A stretch of DNA of 64,000 nt from JAAUTG01 sp964458705 (GCA_964458705.1 CAYWKD010000010.1:1-64000); one strand, 5' to 3'; numbered from the stretch's first letter, positions 1 to 9,110 are shown. Program-made: numbers and translations. The notes: a model not told the origin generated them from the letters alone.

Positions 1-635
1 ATGGCTTAAATTCTCGCTTTAGAGCTAGTAAAAATGCCCCCTTAGTTATGTATGTTAATGACTTCGACCAAAATGGCACTGCGGAACAAATCATTGCAAG
101 ATACGAAGACGATAAACTACTACCTTTTACTCGCCGTCATGATTTGGTGGCGCAAATGCCCGAAATGAAGAAAAAATACCTCAAATACAGTAGCTACGTT
201 GGAGAAGCCGTTGAAGATATTTTCTCACCTGAGCAACTTAAAAATGCTATTCAATTGGAAGCGACTGAACTAGCCTCATCCGTCTTGCTTAGTCAATCGG
301 ATGGAAAGTATAAGTTACAATCCTTGCCTCAGCTGGCTCAGCTTTCACCAAGTTATGGCTTACTAGTACAAGATTTTGATAAAGATGGCCATGAAGATAT
401 TGTGTTGGCTGGAAATTTTTATAGTGCCAAGCCTGAAGTTGGCAGGTACGACGCCAACTATGGACTTTTTCTAAAAGGCAATGGTCAAGGTGATTTTGTA
501 GCAATTTCTTCTAAGCAATCTGGTTTCAAAACCAAAGGTGAAGTGAGGGATATAGCAACCATCCAAGTAAATGGACAAACGTATGTCTTGATTGGGCAAA
601 ATGATGAGCGTATGCAGGTGTTTAGGATTCAATAG
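1..635 (+). CDS. FG-GAP/VCBS repeat surface protein, C-terminal part
   Basis: The frame is open from the left edge, so this is the last ~211 residues of a longer protein whose start lies outside the window. Two FG-GAP/VCBS-type calcium-loop motifs are visible, VNDFDQNGTAEQI near the visible start and VQDFDKDGHEDIVLAGNF about 105 residues later. Such repeats build beta-propellers in large secreted or surface proteins of Bacteroidota, often with an ASPIC/UnbV domain. The protein ends in a propeller-like strand without a recognisable sorting domain. Substrate and role cannot be told from this fragment. A promoter follows the stop, so the next gene is probably transcribed separately. Confidence 0.75.
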   Translation, partial: GLNSRFRASKNAPLVMYVNDFDQNGTAEQIIARYEDDKLLPFTRRHDLVAQMPEMKKKYLKYSSYVGEAVEDIFSPEQLKNAIQLEATELASSVLLSQSDGKYKLQSLPQLAQLSPSYGLLVQDFDKDGHEDIVLAGNFYSAKPEVGRYDANYGLFLKGNGQGDFVAISSKQSGFKTKGEVRDIATIQVNGQTYVLIGQNDERMQVFRIQ

Positions 636-656
636 CTTTAGGTTTTTGTTCATCTA

Positions 657-688
657 TTGAAAAGTCAACTCACAATTCTATATCTTTG
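657..688 (+). promoter_or_regulatory. Bacteroidota-type promoter (TTG-N21-TATCTTTG)
   Basis: TTG at 657-659 and TATCTTTG at 681-688 are 21 bases apart, matching the -33 TTG and -7 TAnnTTTG pattern of Bacteroidota housekeeping promoters. It lies about 30 bases before the ATG at 719. It is the best two-part promoter match I found in the window. Confidence 0.6.
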
Positions 689-718
689 AACTTGTTCATA
701 ATATAGACTGCTCACTGA

Positions 719-1690
719 ATGAATCAAGATAAAGTCAACGAATTAAAAACTCAAATTGCTTCTGGAAACGCTCATAAAGTCATTGAGTATCTAATGGCTC
801 ACTCATCGGAGTTCAACAAAGTTACTGAGACACAAATTATATTGCAGTCCTCCAAGTGGAAACAATATCAGCAAAGATTGAATTCGGGTACTGCTACTTC
901 GGAAGAGTTGTATGTGATGAGAAATAAGCTGGATGAAGCCCTGTTAAACATCCTACATCAGATAGAGCAGCTAAACCATATTATACCAACATCAAGGAGA
1001 AGTATATGGAAGTGGTTGGGTTTAGGCATTGGTGTATTAGCTGTTGTTGGATTAGCGCTATATATTTTTAAGCCTAAAAATGAATTGAATCCTAATATTG
1101 AATCTGAATCTAGTCAGAAAGATACTATCGAAATAGTAGATACAATACCAACTCAGTTGGTGGAAGAAAAGAAAGAAGTACCTTCAAATAAAACAGAACA
1201 ACCTGAAGCTGAGAAAACACCCAAATCTAATCTACCAACAGAGGTTAAAAAAATGAATGACGAGGTAGTAACCCAGCCAATAACTGAAAAGAAGCCAGTA
1301 GAAGAAAAAAGACAAGTACCTTCTCAAAAAACAGAACAATCCGAAGTTGAAAAAACAGCCGAATCCAATCCGCCAGCAGCATTTGAAGAAGTGAATAGTG
1401 AAGTGGAATTAAAAGTTTATCTTGTTACAGGAGTAGTCAGAGATTACTTTGACAGAAAGCAAATAATTGAGGGTGCGACTATTTTGCTAAATGAGGAAAT
1501 CAAGGCTAAAACGAATCAACTGGGTACATTCATTTTTTCTAACAGCCAAGCGCAAACCTACAATCTAAAACTCACATTTCTAGCAGAAGGCTATGAGACT
1601 TCAAGTGAAGTAGTTGAACTGCCAGACCCGGACAGAAAGAGAGTTAGTGTATTTGTACCTCCCGTCTATTTGAAGCCATTAAAAAGGTAG
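719..1690 (+). CDS. Single-pass membrane protein: EAD11-like domain, TM helix, CarboxypepD_reg-like domain
   Basis: 323 residues in three parts. Residues 1-84 form a helical domain resembling effector-associated domain 11 (EAD11): a short helix pair, then a segment with ILQSSKWKQYQQRL and ending LDEALLNILHQIEQ. EADs are small adaptor domains that pair sensors with effectors in predicted bacterial conflict systems. Residues 96-117 are one transmembrane helix. A charged Glu/Lys/Pro-rich linker (118-235) contains a 36-residue unit repeated once with a 46-residue period. Residues 236-310 look like a carboxypeptidase-D regulatory-type beta-sandwich (VTGVVRD, then GATILLN, then a TNQLGTFIF turn). 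If the EAD is cytoplasmic, the sandwich is periplasmic. No effector with a matching EAD is adjacent. It has its own promoter and converges on msrA. The EAD11 assignment is by eye and moderately secure; the function is unknown. Confidence 0.65.
   Translation: MNQDKVNELKTQIASGNAHKVIEYLMAHSSEFNKVTETQIILQSSKWKQYQQRLNSGTATSEELYVMRNKLDEALLNILHQIEQLNHIIPTSRRSIWKWLGLGIGVLAVVGLALYIFKPKNELNPNIESESSQKDTIEIVDTIPTQLVEEKKEVPSNKTEQPEAEKTPKSNLPTEVKKMNDEVVTQPITEKKPVEEKRQVPSQKTEQSEVEKTAESNPPAAFEEVNSEVELKVYLVTGVVRDYFDRKQIIEGATILLNEEIKAKTNQLGTFIFSNSQAQTYNLKLTFLAEGYETSSEVVELPDPDRKRVSVFVPPVYLKPLKR
1160..1405 (+). repeat. Imperfect tandem repeat coding for the periplasmic linker
   Basis: Two copies of a 36-residue unit (protein residues 148-183 and 194-229) start with VEEKKEVPSNKTEQ and VEEKRQVPSQKTEQ. 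They look like a recent in-frame duplication that lengthened the stalk between the membrane helix and the C-terminal domain. Confidence 0.7.
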
Positions 1691-1700
1691 TTTAACCATA

Positions 1701-1741
1701 AGGGCAACTGCCCAAACCATGAAGGTCTCAGCAGTTGCTTT
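1701..1741. terminator. Bidirectional terminator hairpin between converging genes
   Basis: Arms GCAACTGC (1704-1711) and GCAGTTGC (1731-1738), extended by two G-U pairs and an A-T pair, around a 19-base loop. It lies between two converging stops, so it probably ends transcription from both sides. Confidence 0.55.
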
Positions 1742-1749
1742 GAAATTAA

Positions 1750-2427
1750 TTACTTATTTTCAGCATACTCTTGCTTTACTAACTCGGGATAATTCTTCAA
1801 AAATTTTATCACCTTAGGCTTAGTGATGCGCTGAACATAAGGGTTAGTATGATTCTTAGGAATTTCATAGTAATCTTGGTGATAGTCTTCTGCCAACCAG
1901 AACTTGGTGAACGCTGCCACCTCTGTTACGATTGGTTGGTCATACTTGCCTTCTGATTCTAGTTCTGCGACATAATCTCGAACTATTTTTTCTTCCACTG
2001 CATTGCGATAATAAATACCTGAACGGTACTGTGTCCCTACATCTGGACCTTGGCGATTTAATTGAGTAGGGTCGTGCGTTCCCATAAATACTTTAACCAA
2101 AGTTGGATAATCGATAGCTGTTGAGTCATAATAGATTTGTATTGCTTCCGTATGCCCTGTCTTGCCGCTTCCCACTTGGTAGTAAGTTGGATTTTGCTCC
2201 TTACCGCCTGTATATCCTGACACGACATCTATTACACCTACTGTTCGCTCAAACACAGCTTCGGTACACCAAAAGCATCCACCCGCAAAAGTTGCAATAG
2301 CGAGATCACTCGTATCCACAGAGGTTTGTGCGATAGAAGCTTTAGCTACCTTTGATGAAACGGCAGCGTTCTGATCGCCACATGAAAAAAAAGAACCCGC
2401 CAAAAAGAACAACAGTACAAATTTCAT
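1750..2427 (-). CDS. msrA: Peptide-methionine (S)-S-oxide reductase, lipoprotein form
   Basis: 225 residues. It reduces the S epimer of methionine sulfoxide in damaged proteins. The MsrA signature GGCFWC is present, with the catalytic cysteine at 51 and a second at 54, followed by FERTVGVIDVVSGYTGG, GHTEAIQI and GTQYRSGIYY, all typical of the family. The first 16 residues form a lipoprotein signal ending FFSC (Cys16), so the enzyme should be exported and lipid-anchored rather than cytoplasmic, acting on envelope proteins. The msrB partner is neither fused nor adjacent. The start is an ATG directly before the signal peptide. Confidence 0.93.
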   Translation of the reverse strand: MKFVLLFFLAGSFFSCGDQNAAVSSKVAKASIAQTSVDTSDLAIATFAGGCFWCTEAVFERTVGVIDVVSGYTGGKEQNPTYYQVGSGKTGHTEAIQIYYDSTAIDYPTLVKVFMGTHDPTQLNRQGPDVGTQYRSGIYYRNAVEEKIVRDYVAELESEGKYDQPIVTEVAAFTKFWLAEDYHQDYYEIPKNHTNPYVQRITKPKVIKFLKNYPELVKQEYAENK

Positions 2428-2525
2428 AAATGCTTAATTTTCTTGTAAAACATGGAGATGGCGTAAATTGTTGGAACAGAAAAGCCTAAATGTTTTTGTT
2501 GTTAGTGAATCCTGTTTTAGTTGTT

Positions 2526-3968
2526 TTATTTGCAGAGGGATTCCATCAGACGTTCCATCTTCCTTCTAAGACTGCTGCTAGAGCCAATATAGTTGTTGAC
2601 CATCAAAGCGAAGACAAGCATTTGTTCGTTTTTGCCTTGTGCGTATCCAGTGTAAGCGCGTACTCGTTCAATCGAACCACTTTTTAATCTAATTTTGCCA
2701 TTTGCGCTGGAGTTTTGGAATAGATATTTGACAGTTCCTGTTTTTCCACCTATTGGTAGAGTAGTGTAAAATACTTTGAAAGTCGCTACATCTTTTGTTG
2801 CTTTTTGTAATATCTGTGCTAATTGCAAAGGAGTAATACCATTTCTTGGCGATAGCCCACTTCCATCCATTAAGAACCAGCCCTCTGTATCTATATCTTG
2901 GCTTGCCCAATAATTTTGAATAGCCTCAATGCCAGCTAGCAGGCTATCGTCCCCATTTTGTTTTGCTCCAATTGCACGAATCAAACTTTCACAGTATAAA
3001 TTGACACTTTCAAAATTGGCGCGCTGGGCTATTTCAATTAAAGTAGGCGAATAGTGAGTAAAAAGCGTTGTTCTTTTTTGGGTCAAGTTCAATTCGCGCT
3101 GTGTGCTAGCTTGCTTTGCTGTTTCAACGCCACTTATTTCTAGTGCATTGAGCAAGGTAGATGCAGCAAAAAATGGTGGATCGGGAATAGCCCCTTTTAT
3201 CTGAAACAATCCGTCGCCAACTGGAATTGTGCCTCTTGCAACTCTTGTATAGGCAAAAGGTCCGCCGTAAAGATAAGCATTGTCGCCAGTGTTGCTAGCA
3301 GCCGATTGCACTTCGTTTATGAAGTAAAGATTTGGGATTAGCGGTTCAATTTTTGCAATTGGTGGTTTAGCACCTAGTTGGCTTTGTTGTTGGAAGTTTA
3401 AATAATAAAAATTTTCATGCAAATTAAGTCCCCAAGCACCAGAAGCATAGTAATTACCCAAGTCGTACCACTGCCAAGTATTTGCAGTGATGATACCCTT
3501 AAAGTAAGAAGCATCGCCAATTATTTTCCCTTGTATTTTTTGTATTCCAGCTTTCTTTACAGCATCTGTGAGTTGTTTCAATAATGCGGATAAATCAAGT
3601 GCTGCCTCCATTTGATCTGACCCTAAGGTTGGATCACCAAAGCCCTTCAAGTACAGATTGCCTTTCAGGATGCCTCCTACAATTTCACCGTCATGCTGCA
3701 ATTCTGTTTTAAATTGATAATCCTTACCCAATAGTTCCAGTGCAGATAGGGTAGTTACCGCCTTCAGTGCGGATGCGGGTATAAGACTTTTATGCTCATT
3801 GTGGGTTGCAATGACTTGTCCTGTCTTTGCATCAAGCACTGCGATTCCCACTTCTCCATACTCAACCTGTTCATCGTTCACGAGTTGGCGAATGGCGTCA
3901 TTAAGGAATGATTGAGCAAAACTGATACATTGAAAACATAAGAACAGTAGTATGAGTAAGCATTTCAC
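2526..3968 (-). CDS. dacB: D-alanyl-D-alanine carboxypeptidase/endopeptidase, PBP4 type
   Basis: About 480 residues, periplasmic. It trims pentapeptide side chains and cuts peptidoglycan cross-links. All three serine-type PBP motifs are present: SALK (S66-K69), SVN (321-323) and KTG (409-411, in GGKTGTVK), along with DGSGLSPRNGITP, typical of the PBP4/peptidase S13 family. The insertion between the first two motifs has the expected length. No in-frame ATG exists at the 5' end: the choices are GTG at 3968, giving a clean signal peptide MKCLLILLFLC ending in FAQ, or TTG at 3974. I chose GTG. Monocistronic, with a -7 element just upstream. Confidence 0.92.
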   Translation of the reverse strand: MKCLLILLFLCFQCISFAQSFLNDAIRQLVNDEQVEYGEVGIAVLDAKTGQVIATHNEHKSLIPASALKAVTTLSALELLGKDYQFKTELQHDGEIVGGILKGNLYLKGFGDPTLGSDQMEAALDLSALLKQLTDAVKKAGIQKIQGKIIGDASYFKGIITANTWQWYDLGNYYASGAWGLNLHENFYYLNFQQQSQLGAKPPIAKIEPLIPNLYFINEVQSAASNTGDNAYLYGGPFAYTRVARGTIPVGDGLFQIKGAIPDPPFFAASTLLNALEISGVETAKQASTQRELNLTQKRTTLFTHYSPTLIEIAQRANFESVNLYCESLIRAIGAKQNGDDSLLAGIEAIQNYWASQDIDTEGWFLMDGSGLSPRNGITPLQLAQILQKATKDVATFKVFYTTLPIGGKTGTVKYLFQNSSANGKIRLKSGSIERVRAYTGYAQGKNEQMLVFALMVNNYIGSSSSLRRKMERLMESLCK

Positions 3969-3996
3969 AGTCAAGAATTTAAGTGTTCGATTTTTT

Positions 3997-4004
3997 CAAA
4001 GTTA
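3997..4004 (-). promoter_or_regulatory. -7 promoter element for the PBP4 gene
   Basis: Read on the minus strand this is TAACTTTG, a perfect TAnnTTTG match, about 29 bases upstream of the GTG start at 3968. No clear -33 TTG at the usual distance. Confidence 0.4.
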
Positions 4005-4176
4005 CGAATAAAGGTTAGTAATACGGATTTGAATTAAGCAAAATTTATGCACAATCGTGGGTTGCTGAGTAGGTTCTAATTTTTAGAAATCACATTTCCT
4101 ATGTTGTAGATAGATAATAAGTTATTGTTGATGATGTTGAATTTTATTTTAAGCTAATCTAATTAATATTTTTAAC

Positions 4177-4184
4177 TATATTTG
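4177..4184 (+). promoter_or_regulatory. -7 promoter element for the TonB receptor gene
   Basis: TATATTTG matches TAnnTTTG exactly and lies 25 bases before the ATG at 4209, in a very AT-rich intergenic region. No convincing -33 TTG, so the promoter may need an activator. Confidence 0.45.
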
Positions 4185-4208
4185 TGTCGTATTTAATTCA
4201 ACTTAAAG

Positions 4209-6485
4209 ATGATGAAATCAATATTTACCCTAGTGATGTGCATTCTCGTTACTTTTACTTTCGCACAGGCTGGTGATTTAGTAGGAAAAGTATTATCAAA
4301 TAATGAGCCTATTCCCTACGCAACAGTTGCTATTCAAAATAGCCAAATTGGTGGGATAACAGATGAAGAAGGTTACTTTGAACTGAAAGATATACCAGAA
4401 GGAGAACAGATTTTAATAATTTCTACGGTTGGATTTAAGAGCTATCGAAAAATAATTACTATTTCTTCTGAAAAAAATAATTTGGGGAATATTCAATTAC
4501 AAGAAGATATCTTTGGATTAGAGGAAGTAGTGGTAACAGGTACAATGAAAGAAACTTTTGTAACTGATTCGCCTATTAAAGTACAAGTGATTACGGCGAA
4601 GTATCTGGAAAGGAACATTGCTCCAGCCAATATAGTCGAAGGACTTACTTTGGTAAATGGCGTGCAAGAAGTGGTGGCTTGTGGTGTTTGTTTCACTAAT
4701 AGCATTAGCATTAATGGATTAGATGGTGCTTACACTGCGGTATTGATGGACGGAACGCCTATGTTTGGTAATCTTGCATCCGTATATGGCTTGAATGGTA
4801 TTCCGACGATGATAATTGATCGCTTTGAAGTCATCAAAGGGCCAAGTTCGACTTTGTACGGCTCAGAAGCTGTAGCTGGAGTAATTAACATTATTACTAA
4901 AGACCCTGCCGAACAGCCATTTTTTGCTGCTGACATAAAGGGAACAACACATGGAGAATTATACGGTAACTTTGCATTTGTACCAAAAATTGGAAAGTAT
5001 AATGGCTATGTTGGTTTGAGTTCTGCTTATATGAACAGTTTTGATGATGAAAATGAAGATGGCTTCAGTGATATAATTAATATGGATCAAGTATCTGTTT
5101 TTACGAAATGGAGTAAAGATAGAAACGATGATAAAAAGACGACTATCGCCGCAAAATACTACTACGAAGATCGTAGAAATGGAGTAGAAACATTCTTAAA
5201 AAACAGAAATTATAGACGACTTCGCGGCAGTGATAGTACCTATGGGGAAAGTATCTATACGAATCGCTTTGAGCTATTTGGAACGTATGAATTACCTACT
5301 TCTGAACATTTTAAATTGAATTATTCTTTTAGTAACCATCTTCAGGATAGCTACTATGGAGCGGATTATTATGAAGCGAATCAACAAATTGCTTTCGCAA
5401 ACTTTACATGGAACAAGATTATAGAAAAGCATGATCTTTTACTGGGAATAACAGTTCGCTTTCAAAATTATGATGATAATACGATTGCTACTCAACTAGA
5501 TAGTACGACTAATGCTCCTGATCGCCAATTCATACCCGGTTTGTTTGCACAAGATGAATGGCAATTGAACGAGCGATTTACTTTGCTAGCAGGTGCAAGG
5601 CTAGATCATTACAAGAGACATGGATTTATCTTTGCTCCTCGCTTGAATGCCAAATGGAAACTTGCACAATGGACAACATTTAGGGCTAATTTTGGCACAG
5701 GCTTCAGGGTTGTCAACTTATTCACAGAGGATCATGCCTTTGTAACTGGGCAGCGCAGTGTTGAAATTCAAGAAGCCCTCAACCCTGAACAGTCCTACAA
5801 CGGCTCTTTGAACTTGAATCACATCTACACGATTGGGGAGAGTTCCGGTTCTTTTGATATTGATGCCTTTTATACTTACTTCATTAATAAAATTGTACCC
5901 GACTATGATACACCAAATAAAATCATCTATGCCAATTCTAGTGGTCATGCTATTTCTCAAGGAATTGGTTTCAATATCAATCATCAGTTTTTGTTTCCAC
6001 TGGCACTAAACCTATCTATGAATCTACAAGAAGTGAAGGTCATTGAAGAAGAAAATGGTGTAACAACTAGTAGTCCCGTAGAATTCGCTCCACGATGGTC
6101 AGGTGTTGGAACGATCAATTATCAATGGAAAAAACCTGAGATTACTTTTGCTTATACCTTACAGTTTACAGGTCAAATGCAACTGCCAGAAGTATATGAT
6201 TTGAATGAAAATGGTACTCCACTTCCTACCCCACGAGCGACTACTTCCAAACCGTTTGCTTTCCAAAACATACAATTAAGCAAAGCCTTTCAAAAGCAAA
6301 ATATAGAACTATATGTGGGTGCACAGAATTTATTTAATCACATTCAGCAGGAATCACCTTTAATCGGTCTCAACGATCCCAATGCTGCAGTGGGGTTTAG
6401 TGATTTTTTTGATACTTCTTATGCTTACTCTCCCATACATGGAAGAGAATTTTACTTAGGAATACGCTGGAAGACAAGAAAATAA
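4209..6485 (+). CDS. TonB-dependent outer membrane receptor with CarboxypepD_reg-like domain
   Basis: 758 residues. Signal peptide to about residue 20; a CarboxypepD_reg-like domain (about 23-105: LVGKVLSNNEPIPYATV, TDEEGYFEL); a TonB box-like VVVTGT around 107; a plug domain (about 115-230) with INGLDG, DGTPMFG, IKGPSSTLYGSEAVAGVINIITK; then a beta-barrel ending in the aromatic-rich FYLGIRW strand. It is a high-affinity energy-coupled importer. No SusD partner is adjacent, so a metal chelate, haem, cobalamin or similar ligand is more likely than a polysaccharide. The plug has an unusual CGVC (Cys158, Cys161), which could bind metal or form a disulfide. Its own promoter and a strong downstream hairpin make it a single-gene transcript. 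The ligand is unknown. Confidence 0.9.
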   Translation: MMKSIFTLVMCILVTFTFAQAGDLVGKVLSNNEPIPYATVAIQNSQIGGITDEEGYFELKDIPEGEQILIISTVGFKSYRKIITISSEKNNLGNIQLQEDIFGLEEVVVTGTMKETFVTDSPIKVQVITAKYLERNIAPANIVEGLTLVNGVQEVVACGVCFTNSISINGLDGAYTAVLMDGTPMFGNLASVYGLNGIPTMIIDRFEVIKGPSSTLYGSEAVAGVINIITKDPAEQPFFAADIKGTTHGELYGNFAFVPKIGKYNGYVGLSSAYMNSFDDENEDGFSDIINMDQVSVFTKWSKDRNDDKKTTIAAKYYYEDRRNGVETFLKNRNYRRLRGSDSTYGESIYTNRFELFGTYELPTSEHFKLNYSFSNHLQDSYYGADYYEANQQIAFANFTWNKIIEKHDLLLGITVRFQNYDDNTIATQLDSTTNAPDRQFIPGLFAQDEWQLNERFTLLAGARLDHYKRHGFIFAPRLNAKWKLAQWTTFRANFGTGFRVVNLFTEDHAFVTGQRSVEIQEALNPEQSYNGSLNLNHIYTIGESSGSFDIDAFYTYFINKIVPDYDTPNKIIYANSSGHAISQGIGFNINHQFLFPLALNLSMNLQEVKVIEEENGVTTSSPVEFAPRWSGVGTINYQWKKPEITFAYTLQFTGQMQLPEVYDLNENGTPLPTPRATTSKPFAFQNIQLSKAFQKQNIELYVGAQNLFNHIQQESPLIGLNDPNAAVGFSDFFDTSYAYSPIHGREFYLGIRWKTRK

Positions 6486-6494
6486 CAATTCAGA

Positions 6495-6525
6495 ATAGGG
6501 AATGCTAAAAGTTAGCATTCCCTAT
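6495..6525. terminator. Perfect 14-bp hairpin, bidirectional terminator
   Basis: ATAGGGAATGCTAA (6495-6508) and its exact reverse complement (6512-6525) flank the 3-base loop AAG. It lies between the converging TonB receptor and DUF2807 genes and is among the strongest hairpins in the window. Confidence 0.75.
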
Positions 6526-6540
6526 CTACTATGGACAAGA

Positions 6541-7290
6541 TTATTGCTCTCTTACTCTACCACCTGAACTTTCTCGAATTGTCTGCTTGCTAGGTTTGCC
6601 TAGATAATAAACCGAACCGCCACTGCTTGCCTCTCCTTCGATGGAATCAGTAGCATGAACCTTCGCACGACCTCCACTTGAGGCATCTGCGCTTACGTGC
6701 CTGCACTCAAGGTCGCTAGCATCTATTTTAGCTCCTGAACTTACATCTAAGGAAAGTGTTTTGGCTTTTCCTTTTATGAGATCAATATTTCCACCCGAGC
6801 TTGATTCTACTGATACTTTTTCTGCTTCCAGATGATCTACTTTAATGTAAGCTGCGCTAGAGCAGTCGATCTCTAAGTTACTTACGTCGAGTTGCTCATT
6901 TAAACTGATTTTACTTCCCGAACTGCTGCGAAGTTGAAAACCAACACTTGATACACTACTTTGTAGTTCAATTCTCGAACCCGAACTTGCTTCAATACCT
7001 CTTAAATCCTTAAAAGTCAAACGCACTTCTACTCTAACGTTTCGATGATTATTACCTTTCAAATGAATTTTCAGATCACCATCTTTTATGTCGGTCAAAA
7101 CATTTTCTACATCAATACCACTTGCTTTGATTTCTGCTTTGTGTGTATTTCCTTTATACATCATTACATAAATACCCTCTTGTACCGCTACTCGATCAAA
7201 TGCACTTAAATTGCGCGTAGATTGAGCTATACTCAAGAAGCTGATGCAGAGTGCGATAGAGAGCAGAAATAATTGTTTCTTACTTTTCAT
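6541..7290 (-). CDS. Head GIN domain protein (DUF2807), secreted
   Basis: 249 residues from the ATG at 7290; a longer reading to 7326 would put 12 residues before the signal peptide, so the inner ATG is preferred. Signal peptide MKSKKQLFLLSIALC ending in IAQ. The rest is the DUF2807 'putative auto-transporter adhesin, head GIN' fold: repeats of SSG/SSGG spaced about 18-22 residues apart (EASSGSRIEL, SSSGSKISL, SSSGGNIDL, VSSGAKIDA, ASSGGRAKV, ASSGGSVYY), which build a beta-helix. Common in Bacteroidota, exported, of uncertain role, probably cell-surface. It converges on the TonB receptor and diverges from the DUF6029-like gene. Confidence 0.88.
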   Translation of the reverse strand: MKSKKQLFLLSIALCISFLSIAQSTRNLSAFDRVAVQEGIYVMMYKGNTHKAEIKASGIDVENVLTDIKDGDLKIHLKGNNHRNVRVEVRLTFKDLRGIEASSGSRIELQSSVSSVGFQLRSSSGSKISLNEQLDVSNLEIDCSSAAYIKVDHLEAEKVSVESSSGGNIDLIKGKAKTLSLDVSSGAKIDASDLECRHVSADASSGGRAKVHATDSIEGEASSGGSVYYLGKPSKQTIRESSGGRVREQ

Positions 7291-7490
7291 GTTGATTGTT
7301 TTTGATTTATAATTATTGAGACGCATTTCACGCTCAAATAGTTACAGCTCAAAAGGCGTTTTCTTCGTTTCTTAATACAAGTAGTATAAGTTGCTAGAAA
7401 TCAGGCTCTACTGTTAATTTTTATCCATCCTGAACCTTGAACTTACAAAACTATTATAATAATTTATCGTATGTAAAAATAAAAATTGCG

Positions 7491-9110
7491 ATGCGCCTCA
7501 CCCTGTTGACTCTATTCTTTTTATTTACATTTCAAGTAGTACACGCTCAAAATGGAGGTAGTTTTTCAGGTAATCTACAAGCACAAAGTAATTTCTTTCA
7601 AGAGGATAGCTTGATTGGAGCATTCAACACGCCGCAGTACGACCGGCAGTTGTACAGTGCAGATGCTTGGCTTAACCTGAACTACAGCAATTGGGGCTTT
7701 GATGTAGGGTTGCGCTTTGATTTGTTCAATAACTCCAACTTACTTAATCCGCAAAGTTCTTACACCGATCAAGGTATCGGAAGGTGGTTTGTGCATAAGA
7801 CAATTGATAAACTTGACCTTTCTGCGGGCTATTTATACGATCAAATTGGTAGCGGTATCATCTTTAGAGCTTATCAAGAAAGACCCTTATTGATTGATAA
7901 CGCCCTATATGGCGTTCGTTTAGAATATGAATTATTGCCGGACTTATTTGTAAAGGGATTCACAGGAAAGCAAAAGCGACAGTTTGAAACCTACGATGCC
8001 GTCATCAGAGGTGCCTCAGTTGAAGGTTTTTATGCAGATACTGCTGGAGTGTGGTCAATTGCACCCGGTTTTGGAGTAGTAGCTAGAACTTTTGATGATG
8101 CTACGGTCAATCAAGTTGTTTCGGCAATTTCAACTTATACCCCTACAGATAGCATTGGCGCAAACTACAACACTTATGCCTTTTCGCTTTACAATACGCT
8201 TACTTGGCGAGACTTTAGTTGGTATATAGAAGCAGCTTACAAAACTCCCGAAACTATATTTGATCCTTTTGCGGATAAGTTAAACTGGAATGGCAAAGTA
8301 TCAAAGGGCAAACTAATCAATGAAGCAGGCACTGTTTTTTATTCGACATTGAGCTATGCTGGAAGTGGTCTGGGAATTATAGTGGAAGGAAAACGAACCG
8401 AAAATTTTAATTTTAGGACAACGCCATTCACGAGCCTAAATGAAGGAGTAATTAATTTCTTGCCCCCCATGAGTCGTATCAATACTTACCGCTTGACGGC
8501 TCGATATGCAGCAGCAGCGCAAGAGTTAGGAGAACAAGCCATTTTGTTAGATGCTACCTATTCTCCAAGTCGCACATGGCGATTTTATGCTAATGCTTCT
8601 GTGATTGATGATCTTGACGGCAGTAAATTATATCGAGAATTTTACACTGCTGCCACTTATCGCTATAAAAGGGATTGGACTTTGACGGCTGGTTTACAAC
8701 TGCAAAACTATAATCAAGAACGTTACGAAGGCAAACCTGATGTACCTACGGTAGAGACGATCACGCCTTTTGTAGAATTTTTGTATAAAATTAATCGAAA
8801 GAAATCGCTGCGCTCGGAGCTACAATGGATGAACACAAATGAAGATTTTGGCAGTTGGTTGTTTGGTTTAGTAGAGTTTAGTCTTGCGCCTAAATGGACA
8901 TTCACAGTTTCTGATATGTTCAACTACGATCCTAAAAAAACGGACAAGGCTATTCATTATCCTCGTTTCGATGTCTATTTTACGCATAAGACGAACCGCT
9001 TTTCACTCAGTTATATCAAGCAGGTAGAAGGTGTAGTTTGTTCTGGGGGCATTTGTCGTTTAGAACCTGCCTTTTCAGGAGTACGCTTTACAGTAGATAC
9101 TCAATTTTAG
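7491..9110 (+). CDS. Outer membrane beta-barrel protein, DUF6029-like
   Basis: 539 residues from the ATG at 7491, which gives a signal peptide MRLTLLTLFFLFTF ending in VHAQ; an upstream start at 7437 would add 18 residues before it and is less likely. The body is amphipathic strands rich in Tyr, Trp and Phe (SADAWLNLNYSNWGFDVGLRFDLF, TYRLTARY, YRYKRDWTLTAGLQLQNY), ending in a Phe. It resembles the DUF6029 family, a Bacteroidota barrel of unknown substrate. The segment VVCSGGICR near the C-terminus carries a cysteine pair, recalling the CGVC in the TonB receptor two genes away. The family call is from memory of the N-terminal and CSGGxCR features. Confidence 0.75.
   Translation: MRLTLLTLFFLFTFQVVHAQNGGSFSGNLQAQSNFFQEDSLIGAFNTPQYDRQLYSADAWLNLNYSNWGFDVGLRFDLFNNSNLLNPQSSYTDQGIGRWFVHKTIDKLDLSAGYLYDQIGSGIIFRAYQERPLLIDNALYGVRLEYELLPDLFVKGFTGKQKRQFETYDAVIRGASVEGFYADTAGVWSIAPGFGVVARTFDDATVNQVVSAISTYTPTDSIGANYNTYAFSLYNTLTWRDFSWYIEAAYKTPETIFDPFADKLNWNGKVSKGKLINEAGTVFYSTLSYAGSGLGIIVEGKRTENFNFRTTPFTSLNEGVINFLPPMSRINTYRLTARYAAAAQELGEQAILLDATYSPSRTWRFYANASVIDDLDGSKLYREFYTAATYRYKRDWTLTAGLQLQNYNQERYEGKPDVPTVETITPFVEFLYKINRKKSLRSELQWMNTNEDFGSWLFGLVEFSLAPKWTFTVSDMFNYDPKKTDKAIHYPRFDVYFTHKTNRFSLSYIKQVEGVVCSGGICRLEPAFSGVRFTVDTQF

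Noticed and set aside
2490..2687. 65-codon plus-strand frame
   Set aside because: Mostly antisense inside the PBP4 gene, whose motifs are intact; composition is typical of a shadow frame.
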